Source: a virus. Taken from it: a stretch of 23,648 bases of DNA. This document shows, piece after piece, positions 13,317-20,623 of this stretch (positions are counted from its first letter, which is position 1; the number at the start of each line of letters is the position of its first letter). The position numbers and the translations under genes are program-made. A model generated the notes under the pieces. That model saw nothing but the letters and a program-made list of their open reading frames with translations, did not search any database and was not told the origin of the DNA. The stretch spans positions 1-23,648 of IMG/VR virus record IMGVR_UViG_3300014911_000468; one strand, 5' to 3'.

Positions 13317-14399
13317 TTATCGCCTCCTCAGTGGTTTTCTCTTCAAGGAAGTTGCCTTCTTTTCCTGTTCCTCTTTTTCCTTCAACAGCCTTTGCTCTTC
13401 ACGAGCACACTCGTCCCAAACCTCACACTCAGCACACTCTGGCAACTTCTCTATGTCCACCCCAAATCTCCCTCCAGCAGGACAAGGATTATCAGAAACA
13501 GACTTGCTCTTTTCAGCCTCAGAATCGACTTCTGTGCTGGTTTCAACACTTTCCTCTTTCTCTTCTTTTCTAACAACTCTCGACCTCGAAGGAGCTGCTC
13601 TCCTGCTTTCTTCCCTCTGTTCCTCCCTAGTCGTCCTATCAGGAGGAGCTTCACCGAAAAACGCCTCATACAGCTCCTCATAAGTCGGCACGTGTATGAT
13701 TTGATCCAAAGGCAATGCCTGTTCCAGAATCTCATCTGGAATCACATATTCCTGCCCATCCACTACCCTATCCACGAACTCATGACCCTTAAACGTAGTG
13801 TTCAACTTGCCAGTCCCCTCCCGAATAAAACTAATGCTCTTACCTACCTCAGGATCGGCAAAGATAATCGGTTCGCCCGTCCTCTTCTTCTTGGAACGAG
13901 CCAACAATTCTTCCTCCATATACTGATACGCAACATCCCAAATCTGAACACCTTTCCGCTCCTCCTCCTCACTATCATAGCAGACTATATTATAAATTGT
14001 CCTTCTGCTCCTATTCAGCTTCCTTATCTCATCATCCGAGGCATCCTGATCCCTCAACTCCTTTCTATACTCACATATAGGACAAGGTTTTCCGTAATTA
14101 GCAGGACACACATAACTGTCCTCATTGACGCCGACACCCCTATGAACCCAAATATCGAGTACATAAGCATACTCACCCTCCTCGGCTTGCTTACGTCTTG
14201 TCTTGGGATCTAGAGGCATATCGGGGCCAGCCACAAAAGGTATAATGTCTATAAGGTGCTCATCAGCAGAACACTTCCAGAAAGGTCTTGAAACATCTTC
14301 TTTAAAAATAGTCCCAAACCTACCAGTAGCATCCTTCCTATTATGACTCTCCTCAATACGCTTCTTCATCTGCTCTCTAATGCTTTTTCTATTAACCAT
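13317..14399 (-). CDS. Single-stranded DNA-binding protein, gp32-like, with extra C-terminal Cys cluster
   Basis: A 360-residue protein. The core contains a zinc site WVHRGVG...CPANYGKPCPIC (H86, C98, C106, C109) as in T4 gp32-type proteins, within an OB-fold region (about 30-245). A charged linker (250-303) follows, then a second metal-like cluster NPCPAGGRFGVDIEKLPECAEC...DEC (C306, C322, C325, C331), and finally a highly basic tail (SLKRKPLRRR). Classic gp32 ends in an acidic tail that binds partners; here the last residues are basic while the linker is acidic, which is unusual. It coats ssDNA during replication and recombination. It is the first gene after the promoter at 14446-14471, with AGGAGG before the ATG, in line with the high expression such proteins need. 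Confidence 0.85.
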   Translation of the reverse strand: MVNRKSIREQMKKRIEESHNRKDATGRFGTIFKEDVSRPFWKCSADEHLIDIIPFVAGPDMPLDPKTRRKQAEEGEYAYVLDIWVHRGVGVNEDSYVCPANYGKPCPICEYRKELRDQDASDDEIRKLNRSRRTIYNIVCYDSEEEERKGVQIWDVAYQYMEEELLARSKKKRTGEPIIFADPEVGKSISFIREGTGKLNTTFKGHEFVDRVVDGQEYVIPDEILEQALPLDQIIHVPTYEELYEAFFGEAPPDRTTREEQREESRRAAPSRSRVVRKEEKEESVETSTEVDSEAEKSKSVSDNPCPAGGRFGVDIEKLPECAECEVWDECAREEQRLLKEKEEQEKKATSLKRKPLRRR

Positions 14400-14445
14400 A
14401 ATTACCTCCTAACTTCTATTAGTTAACCATTTTGCTCTTACTTAT

Positions 14446-14471
14446 ATTATAACACAACTTTCCTTAATCAA
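14446..14471 (-). promoter_or_regulatory. Extended -10 phage promoter for SSB-recombinase operon
   Basis: On the minus strand TTGATTAAG (14471-14463), eight bases, TGTTATAAT (14454-14446), the same composite motif and gap as at 4802-4827. It lies in the 167-base gap between the coiled-coil gene and the SSB gene, about 50 bases before the SSB start. The rest of this gap (14472-14566) shows a short weak inverted repeat, TCCTTATATAGGA, but no convincing terminator. Confidence 0.72.
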
Positions 14472-14566
14472 GATTTTCACTGCAACTTTTATTTACTCTC
14501 TTCTGGAGAAAACCGCTAATGAAACAAGTCAAAACTGGCTTAATCCTATATAAGGAACGTTAATCA

Positions 14567-15142
14567 CTAATTGCCCTTCATTCGCTCATTTAAAGCTACT
14601 TTTTGAGCTTCACGTGTTTTTGAACTGCTTACTTCCTTAGCTTCCTGTGGAATGTCAGGTTCAGAATAATAACTCCCTAACCAAAGCTTAGCCAAAGTCT
14701 CCAGTGCTGACTTCTTATGATTCATACCCTCTTTAGCTCCAGCGAGTATATTGACGACTTCCGCAGCCCTGATCAACTGCTCACTAACTTTCCTGACTTT
14801 CTCATCGGAGATAACTGCTGCATGTACAGCCGCCTCAGTCAACTTTTCTATACTGTAATCAGCAGGATTCCTTCTGACGTCAGCACTGACCTCCGCCTTA
14901 ACCAGCTCAAGTCTCTCCTTCAGTCTGTCCCTTTCTGCAATAGCTTTAGCATGCCTCTCCGCCCACTTCATATACAACTGAGGCTGTATAGCCCACAAGT
15001 GATCCAGACTATGTATATCCACCTTTAAATCCTCATAATATTCATTACTATCAGGATCACTAATCCTATTTACTTCCACACTAACCTCGGACTTTTTAAC
15101 TTCTTCTTGTTCCGTCTTAACTAATTTTTTTCTGGCTCTCAT
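14567..15142 (-). CDS. Coiled-coil phage protein, possible recombination mediator
   Basis: A 191-residue, highly charged, helical protein. The middle (65-140) is long helix (ERHAKAIAERDRLKERLELV) and ends in AKEGMNHKKSALETLAKLWLGSYYS, a motif that recurs in small phage proteins next to recombinases. The small, charged, helical design and its place just before the SSB and RecA-like genes are reminiscent of a UvsY-type mediator that loads the recombinase; this is inference, with no diagnostic residue. The ATG at 15142 has AGGAGG five bases upstream. It is the last gene of the clamp-polymerase operon. Confidence 0.6.
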   Translation of the reverse strand: MRARKKLVKTEQEEVKKSEVSVEVNRISDPDSNEYYEDLKVDIHSLDHLWAIQPQLYMKWAERHAKAIAERDRLKERLELVKAEVSADVRRNPADYSIEKLTEAAVHAAVISDEKVRKVSEQLIRAAEVVNILAGAKEGMNHKKSALETLAKLWLGSYYSEPDIPQEAKEVSSSKTREAQKVALNERMKGN

Positions 15143-15152
15143 AAATACCTCC

Positions 15153-16088
15153 TTAGATTAAGCATGCTGTATATAATTGGTAAACCAGCCCGGCTTTTCC
15201 TGAATCATAAGTAGAATCAAGAAAGCAACCCAATAACCCATATACACGAGAATCACCATTGACTCTATTAAGCAGAACCTTTGCAAAGTACCCACAAAGC
15301 CCTCGCCTGATCTCCTCAGCATCCACGTCCATAGCTGACAAGACTTTAACCACCTCCCCCCACTTATAACTGCTTGAATTCTTAGACATGAGTATTCGAG
15401 CTAACTCAGATATAGATCCAGACTCTACCGATGTATGTCTTATTATATCGAGAGCTTCTTCCTCAGTATCAGCTCCTATTATCATATCCAAAGTAACCAG
15501 TATCTGACGGGGACAACCTTCAGCCACCGTATATATTTCACGCTTAACCCTAGTGGACAACTCCCAACCTTCTTGCTCACACACCCAGTCAATCAACTTG
15601 AATGACTCTAACCTGTTAAGCCTTTTGACTTCAAACGAGTGGCATCGATTTCTAATTGTAGGAATTAGTTTCCCAGGATCAGTGGTACAGAGTATAAAAT
15701 ACACGTGATCAGGAGTATCCTCCAGTATCTTCAGCAAAGCGTTCTGAGCATCACTCGTAAGTCGGTGAGACTCGTCTAACAAGAAAATCCTCACTTTACC
15801 AGACAAGGGAGCGTAATTACAAATATTTATAATCTCCCTTATAGTATCAATCCCTCTTGTATTAGCTACATTGAACTCATGAAAATCCCTATCCCCACAT
15901 CCCAGCTTGTTCTTCAATATACGAGCCAATGTAGTCTTGCCACATCCAGATGGCCCTTTAAATAAGAATGCATGGGGTATGCCTTCTTTCCTCTCCACTA
16001 TCTCAGAAAGAGACTTGACCACTGAACTGTTACCTACGAATTCAGTAAAATCTTTTGGTCGATATTTTAAATGCAAAGGCTGATCCAT
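15153..16088 (-). CDS. AAA+ clamp loader (DnaX/RFC-small/T4 gp44-like)
   Basis: A 311-residue ATPase. The N-terminus LKYRPKDFTEFVGNSSVV is the box found at the start of DnaX/RFC subunits. Walker A is GPSGCGKTT (45-53), Walker B FLLDESHRL, sensor 1 ILCTTDP, and TIRNRCHSF is the SRC-like motif supplying the arginine finger. It opens the sliding clamp and loads it on primed DNA. Only this one loader subunit is seen, so it may work as a homopentamer or with a small subunit elsewhere. The start is the ATG at 16088, sharing one base with the polymerase stop (TGATG), with AAGGAG eight bases upstream. It has no bacterial tau-like extension. Confidence 0.9.
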   Translation of the reverse strand: MDQPLHLKYRPKDFTEFVGNSSVVKSLSEIVERKEGIPHAFLFKGPSGCGKTTLARILKNKLGCGDRDFHEFNVANTRGIDTIREIINICNYAPLSGKVRIFLLDESHRLTSDAQNALLKILEDTPDHVYFILCTTDPGKLIPTIRNRCHSFEVKRLNRLESFKLIDWVCEQEGWELSTRVKREIYTVAEGCPRQILVTLDMIIGADTEEEALDIIRHTSVESGSISELARILMSKNSSSYKWGEVVKVLSAMDVDAEEIRRGLCGYFAKVLLNRVNGDSRVYGLLGCFLDSTYDSGKAGLVYQLYTACLI

Positions 16089-18631
16089 CAATTAATCTCC
16101 TTTTTATAATACCAAGATTGATCCACTCCCGTAAGCTCTATATCTATATCCAGAGGCACTATTATCCAATCAAACTCCTTCCTTATATCCTCACACATTA
16201 CCTTCTTCACAACACCAATTACATGCTCCTCTTCATCAGGACTAAGATCAAACAGAATCTCATCATGTATTTCCCCAAGAATCTTAGTCCTCCAACCCTC
16301 TTCTTTTCTAATTTTATTTATCTTAATATAACTCCATAGCAGACAATGAAAAGCAGTCCCTTGTATAGGAGTATTGATAATGATATTTCTACGCAAATAT
16401 CCACCTCTTCTAAAGCCGAAAGGCATCTCCACATAACCTGTTTTCAGATATTTCTCTACCACCTCCTCTTGCCACTCTCTAAAAACCTTAAATCTTGACC
16501 AGAATCTATTTTCCACTTCCCTAACATGCTCCTCAAAATCCCTGTAAACTTTTATCCCCTTCCTCTCAAGATGATCTCTCACCAAAACCCCACTCTCTGT
16601 TTCCTTTCCCTCTATGCCATTCCATATGTCTTTAGCACAAGACTTCCAATAACTTCCGTAGAACTCCGGAAATACAAACCTATTCTTAGCCAAGTACCTC
16701 AACTCACTAGACACTTCAGACTTTTCCAAAAGAAATATATTGCTTGCCTCATCTTTGTGCATATCAGATTTAGGATCACATATATACCCCACCAGGACTG
16801 GGTCTTTGGTGATACAAGCAGCTATGCAGACCTCTATCCCTTTATAATCACAGCTCATTATTTTATTTCCTCTCGAAGGCACTATGCCTTTACGCACCGA
16901 AGCTTTAGCCAACTCATCCCTGACCGGAATGTTCTGAAAGTTGGGCATAGAGGAACTCGATCTATAAGAACGAGCTATATGGAGATCATAGAAAGGGTGA
17001 ATCTTACCGTTGACGACTTCCCTCTCAAATTGAGCCAAGTAAGTATCCCTAATTTTTGTTAGTTTTCTCTTCAAAAGGAGATTCCTAGCGAACTCAGAAT
17101 CGATCTTCGATAACGTTTCCTCATCAACAGAGGCATTACTAGCTTGGGTAAGTTTAACTGGCTTTAGACCCAAAATATCAAAAAACAAGATTCTCAAATC
17201 TTTGGTGGAACTCGTGTTAATCTCCTTTCCTACCTTCTCAACAAATAATTTAGCTTCCCGACTACTAGCCAGCACTTTGTCCAACCTATCTATACGCTTA
17301 GTCAGACGAATTTTTTCTCTCTCATAATAACCCTCATCCACACATATTCCCTGGTGCTGAGCATCAGCCAGAGCCAATATCCCCTCATGAAACAAAGCAT
17401 AAGCCTCTCTTCTTTTATCACCGAGAGGCAACTCCTTCAATTGTTCTTCTTTCAATTTTCTAGTAAACAAAACGTCAAGTCCATTATACTGGCCTAACTC
17501 ACTCAAAGGGACGCCATCTACAGAATTAATCTTATTATTCACGCTTACTCCTAAAAACTTTTTAACACCTTTATCATACTCATCAACACCCCACCTGACA
17601 TAAGACTGGAACTTCAGCGATGTTATCCCATGCCTGTCATCTATAATATGCTGAGCTATCATAGTGTCCCAGACCCATCCTACAGGCTCGACTCCAAATA
17701 TCTCCATTGACCAACAATGCTCAAACTTAACATTATGAGCGGTCTTCTTTATCTCTGGATCAGTAAGAACCTTTTTCCATAGATCACTTACGCAATTTAT
17801 TTCATCCGAATCCAACTTGCCTTCTTTTCCATTATATTGAAACGGGAAAGAATATACCTCACTCGAATCCTCACAACCTACGCCTATAACCACTACACGA
17901 TGGAACGTCTCATAAGGCTTTAACCCCGTAGTTTCATAATCAAATACTATCGGCTCTTTATTATCAATTATACGTCTAAGTAAACTGCAAATATCTTCAA
18001 ATCCAGTCAATGTATTAACTAAACTACTATAATCGACTCTCTCAGGCAACTTCTTCCCAATACAAGAGACAGCAAACTCAAGATCACGATCAAAGACCAT
18101 CTCCAGATACTTATCATCCCGATTATGTAACAGGGCAGAAGGGTGATACATAGGTATCAAAAAAGCATTACAGTCGTAGTCTGGTATGCAGTGCCGACGC
18201 CACCTTGAAACACTCAAATCAGAGAACCTTCCCATAAAGAACGACTCTATAGCAGCTCCTCCAAAAAGCCATATATACTTAGGCTTCAACTCCTTCATTG
18301 CTTTATCCAACATGGGACGACAACACTTCAGCTCCTTACGAGTCGGCTTGCGATTATTAGGAGGACGGCAATTAACAGCGTTAATCTTCCAACAATCCCT
18401 ATCCAAGCTAATACCATGCCTTCTAAGTTTCTGTCTCAACAACTGACCAGCTTCGCCTACAAGCTGTTCACCTCTCTCGTCTTCCTCAGCTCCAGGAGCT
18501 TCAGCTACTACCAGTATCCCCTTCTTACCTTTACCTGTCACTGGCATACGAGGAGACTTGCAACCCCTATCTAACCCACAACTAGAACAATTAGGCTTAC
18601 TAATATCTTTATTAATCAGCTGATACACCAT
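16088..18631 (-). CDS. Family A DNA polymerase with N-terminal uracil-DNA glycosylase-like domain
   Basis: An 847-residue fusion. Residues 1-195 are a family 4 UDG-like domain: likely Fe-S cysteines C15, C18, C88 and C103/104, motif VVAEAPGAEEDERGEQLVGEAG (42-62), and HPSALL (H163). Residues 215-400 are the proofreading exonuclease: Exo I FDYETTG (D231, E233), Exo II HNVKFEH (N300, E304 where Asp is usual), Exo III YNGLD (Y382, D386). Residues 410-847 are the polymerase: motif A SCDYKGIEV (D595, E600), motif B RYLAKNRFVFPEFYG (R645, K649, Y658) and motif C GEIHDEI (H789, D790, E791). It lacks a 5' nuclease, supplied by the exonuclease gene at 7.7-8.6 kb. It is the replicative polymerase, between the clamp and clamp loader. 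GAGG precedes the ATG by eight bases. Confidence 0.93.
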   Translation of the reverse strand: MVYQLINKDISKPNCSSCGLDRGCKSPRMPVTGKGKKGILVVAEAPGAEEDERGEQLVGEAGQLLRQKLRRHGISLDRDCWKINAVNCRPPNNRKPTRKELKCCRPMLDKAMKELKPKYIWLFGGAAIESFFMGRFSDLSVSRWRRHCIPDYDCNAFLIPMYHPSALLHNRDDKYLEMVFDRDLEFAVSCIGKKLPERVDYSSLVNTLTGFEDICSLLRRIIDNKEPIVFDYETTGLKPYETFHRVVVIGVGCEDSSEVYSFPFQYNGKEGKLDSDEINCVSDLWKKVLTDPEIKKTAHNVKFEHCWSMEIFGVEPVGWVWDTMIAQHIIDDRHGITSLKFQSYVRWGVDEYDKGVKKFLGVSVNNKINSVDGVPLSELGQYNGLDVLFTRKLKEEQLKELPLGDKRREAYALFHEGILALADAQHQGICVDEGYYEREKIRLTKRIDRLDKVLASSREAKLFVEKVGKEINTSSTKDLRILFFDILGLKPVKLTQASNASVDEETLSKIDSEFARNLLLKRKLTKIRDTYLAQFEREVVNGKIHPFYDLHIARSYRSSSSMPNFQNIPVRDELAKASVRKGIVPSRGNKIMSCDYKGIEVCIAACITKDPVLVGYICDPKSDMHKDEASNIFLLEKSEVSSELRYLAKNRFVFPEFYGSYWKSCAKDIWNGIEGKETESGVLVRDHLERKGIKVYRDFEEHVREVENRFWSRFKVFREWQEEVVEKYLKTGYVEMPFGFRRGGYLRRNIIINTPIQGTAFHCLLWSYIKINKIRKEEGWRTKILGEIHDEILFDLSPDEEEHVIGVVKKVMCEDIRKEFDWIIVPLDIDIELTGVDQSWYYKKEIN

Positions 18632-18634
18632 TAA

Positions 18635-19648
18635 CTAATCCTCACAACACAAAGCTACTACACTCCCAAGATTCCCCTGTTCAAATTTCACCTTATCATC
18701 TCCAACACACATAGAACCTGATTTCACTACCTCTAGAAAATACTTAGGATTCACCAAGAACTCTATCTCCCTACCCCTGTATCCCACAGGTATAGGTTTG
18801 CTTTCCAATCCTCCAACTCCCACACGAGAACAGCTACAAGCAAGACCCTCATCAGAAATCCTAACTCGCACTAATTGATCAAGAAAATCCATCCCTCTAA
18901 GAAAAATATCCATCTTACTCAGAACTTTTTCTATTTCTCCCACATTCTCAAAATCAACCTCCACACCATCAAAGCTAAATAAATAATCACAATCAGGATA
19001 ATCCCCCAACAAGCACGAAATCCTTACAAAAGCTCCCGAACTGCTTTTAAAATAAGCCAAATTATCCTTATAGAAGTACTCACTCACTCCAAGATCAACT
19101 AGCAAAGGTGCATACAAAGAAGGGACAATAAACTTATCACCAACTTGACTCTCTAGCTTACACCTACTACACCGTAGATTATCCATACCTACAATCTTAT
19201 CACCTCCTATATATACACCAGTCAAATTACCAGAAGTAGGATCAGTCGAAACAGCCTTAACACAGAAGCTTAACCCATCTAAAAACCCAGGTGGTAACTC
19301 TTTCCAAGCAGGCTCTTCTAAATCAACTGCACCTTTCCCCAAACCTAAACTCACCAACTCCAGCTTCCCTACCAACAAATCTCCCAGCTCAACTCTTAAC
19401 ACTTTTTCATCAAGAACACTCAATTCAACATCTCCCTCTACCTTACTAACCATATCCAACAATAACTTCAAAGAAACTATACAATTCAGATCAGACTGCA
19501 ATGGATACTTAATACAAATCGGAGAAGAATAAAACAAACAACTACCTTCCTCAAAAAAACAATATTTAGCTTCTTCGTCAAAAGAACCTCTACTAGCCTG
19601 AGAAAAAATCTGAAGTACGTTATACAACTTAGACGCCTCTATTTTCAT
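18635..19648 (-). CDS. DNA polymerase sliding clamp (DnaN-like)
   Basis: A 337-residue protein similar in layout to bacterial beta clamps: N-terminal MKIEASKLYNVLQIFSQASRG, a middle domain with SGNLTGVYIGGDKIVGMDNLRCSR (the beta-clamp pattern of a substrate-presenting strand then a conserved aspartate), CLLGDYPDCDYLF, and the C-terminal SVVALC ending near the partner-binding pocket. It encircles DNA as a ring and tethers the polymerase. It is a little shorter than the usual 365-375 residues. Position directly upstream of the polymerase and close to the clamp loader supports the call. GGGAGG sits eight bases before the ATG at 19648. The protein is strikingly cysteine-rich for a clamp, for example CSRC, SCSC-like runs and ALCCED at the end. 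Confidence 0.82.
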   Translation of the reverse strand: MKIEASKLYNVLQIFSQASRGSFDEEAKYCFFEEGSCLFYSSPICIKYPLQSDLNCIVSLKLLLDMVSKVEGDVELSVLDEKVLRVELGDLLVGKLELVSLGLGKGAVDLEEPAWKELPPGFLDGLSFCVKAVSTDPTSGNLTGVYIGGDKIVGMDNLRCSRCKLESQVGDKFIVPSLYAPLLVDLGVSEYFYKDNLAYFKSSSGAFVRISCLLGDYPDCDYLFSFDGVEVDFENVGEIEKVLSKMDIFLRGMDFLDQLVRVRISDEGLACSCSRVGVGGLESKPIPVGYRGREIEFLVNPKYFLEVVKSGSMCVGDDKVKFEQGNLGSVVALCCED

Positions 19649-19662
19649 TTTTCAATCCTCCC

Positions 19663-20181
19663 TTACTTTACAAAGCTTAAAATCCCTTTCCCATTCTTAA
19701 CCACCAAAGATGAGAACTTATTATACTTGGGATTCATACCATGATACAACAAAGTCCTTACAGTAATTGGCTCACCACCAAAACGAGCTACATATTTCTC
19801 CACTATCTCATTTATGGTATATTTCCCCTTCCTGATAAGCCTTTCCAAATATTTCTTTTTCTCTCCCTTAGCACCACTACTCTTTTTCTTACGTGCTTTT
19901 TTCTCACCTCCCTCACACTCTTTTTTTTCCTCAACCACTACTTCCTCACCACCCTCTTCAACTTCATCCTCAATCAAGAAATTATACATCTCAATGACCT
20001 TATCGGGAAGATTAACCTGAACTTCCTCGTCAAGGCTATCGATGGCTATCACGAAATTATCCGCAATATTAGCCACCGATTTCCCTTTCACCACAATCGG
20101 TTCATCCAGCAGTTCCGTCTTATTCAATAATAAGACGGCTTCCTTTAAATCCTTTACATCAATCAATTCTGCTTCTTTCAT
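19663..20181 (-). CDS. Unknown protein with charged low-complexity linker and winged-helix-like C-terminus
   Basis: A 172-residue protein in three parts. The N-terminus (1-75) is acidic alpha/beta. The middle (76-112) is low complexity, first acidic (EEGGEEVVVEEK) then basic (KKARKKKSSGAKGEKKK). The C-terminus (113-172) is IRKGKYTINEIVEKYVARFGGE followed by a VRTLLYHGMNPKYNK segment, compatible with a winged-helix nucleic-acid binding fold. It lies just upstream of the clamp and overlaps the preceding stop by four bases (ATGA), so it is probably co-translated with it. A replication accessory or regulatory role is inferred from position; I do not recognise the family. Confidence 0.65.
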   Translation of the reverse strand: MKEAELIDVKDLKEAVLLLNKTELLDEPIVVKGKSVANIADNFVIAIDSLDEEVQVNLPDKVIEMYNFLIEDEVEEGGEEVVVEEKKECEGGEKKARKKKSSGAKGEKKKYLERLIRKGKYTINEIVEKYVARFGGEPITVRTLLYHGMNPKYNKFSSLVVKNGKGILSFVK

Positions 20182-20567
20182 AATATCTGACTCCTTACTC
20201 TTTGTTGAAAATTACTACTATTCGAAAACCCAAAACCCGGTAACAACCCTTTACCCTCCATACTCAATATCAGCCCATATATGTATTTTAACTTGTCCTC
20301 CCTGGACTTCACCCTTCCAAAACGAAAAAGTATCTTATCTTTTAACTTAAGAAAATTACTATACCTAATTCTTTTCGAACCCAACCTATCGTTATTTTCC
20401 CTAATCATTTCCTTTGAATATTGAGACACTATATCCACACATCCATACAGTAACTTTTCCAAAGCATCCTCCGACCAAAACTTCAACAAAGGAACTGAAG
20501 ATAACAAATTACCTAATAATATTCGAGGGTTTTCACCCTCTAAAAGGACACCGTTTATTTTATACAT
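20178..20567 (-). CDS. Hypothetical helical protein, first gene of the clamp-polymerase operon
   Basis: A 129-residue basic helical protein (GENPRILLGNLLSSVPLLKFWSEDALEKLLYGC...). It has no recognisable domain. It is the first gene after the promoter at 20592-20617, with GGAGG nine bases before the ATG at 20567, and its stop overlaps the next start (ATGA). Being the leading gene of an operon that goes on to clamp, polymerase and clamp loader, it is likely to be replication-linked. Confidence 0.65.
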   Translation of the reverse strand: MYKINGVLLEGENPRILLGNLLSSVPLLKFWSEDALEKLLYGCVDIVSQYSKEMIRENNDRLGSKRIRYSNFLKLKDKILFRFGRVKSREDKLKYIYGLILSMEGKGLLPGFGFSNSSNFQQRVRSQIL

Positions 20568-20591
20568 GTAATTTATCCTCCTTCTTCCTTT

Positions 20592-20617
20592 ATTATAACA
20601 TAACTCTTCTTATTTTT
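20592..20617 (-). promoter_or_regulatory. Extended -10 promoter for the clamp-polymerase operon
   Basis: TGTTATAAT (20600-20592) on the minus strand is identical to the -10 element at 4802-4810 and 14446-14454. At the same 8-base distance upstream is AAAAATAAG, matching five of nine positions of TTGATTAAG, including the TAAG end. It lies in the 56-base gap between helicase and the 129-residue gene, about 25 bases before the start codon. Confidence 0.62.
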
Positions 20618-20623
20618 TATTTT

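Noticed and set aside
13125-14213. Long open frame (362 codons) on the plus strand
   Set aside because: It lies opposite the SSB and recombinase genes, which have clear domains and ribosome sites. It is low-complexity and has no domain; antisense shadow.
16526-17062. 178-codon plus-strand frame
   Set aside because: Antisense to the polymerase catalytic region; no ribosome site or recognisable composition.
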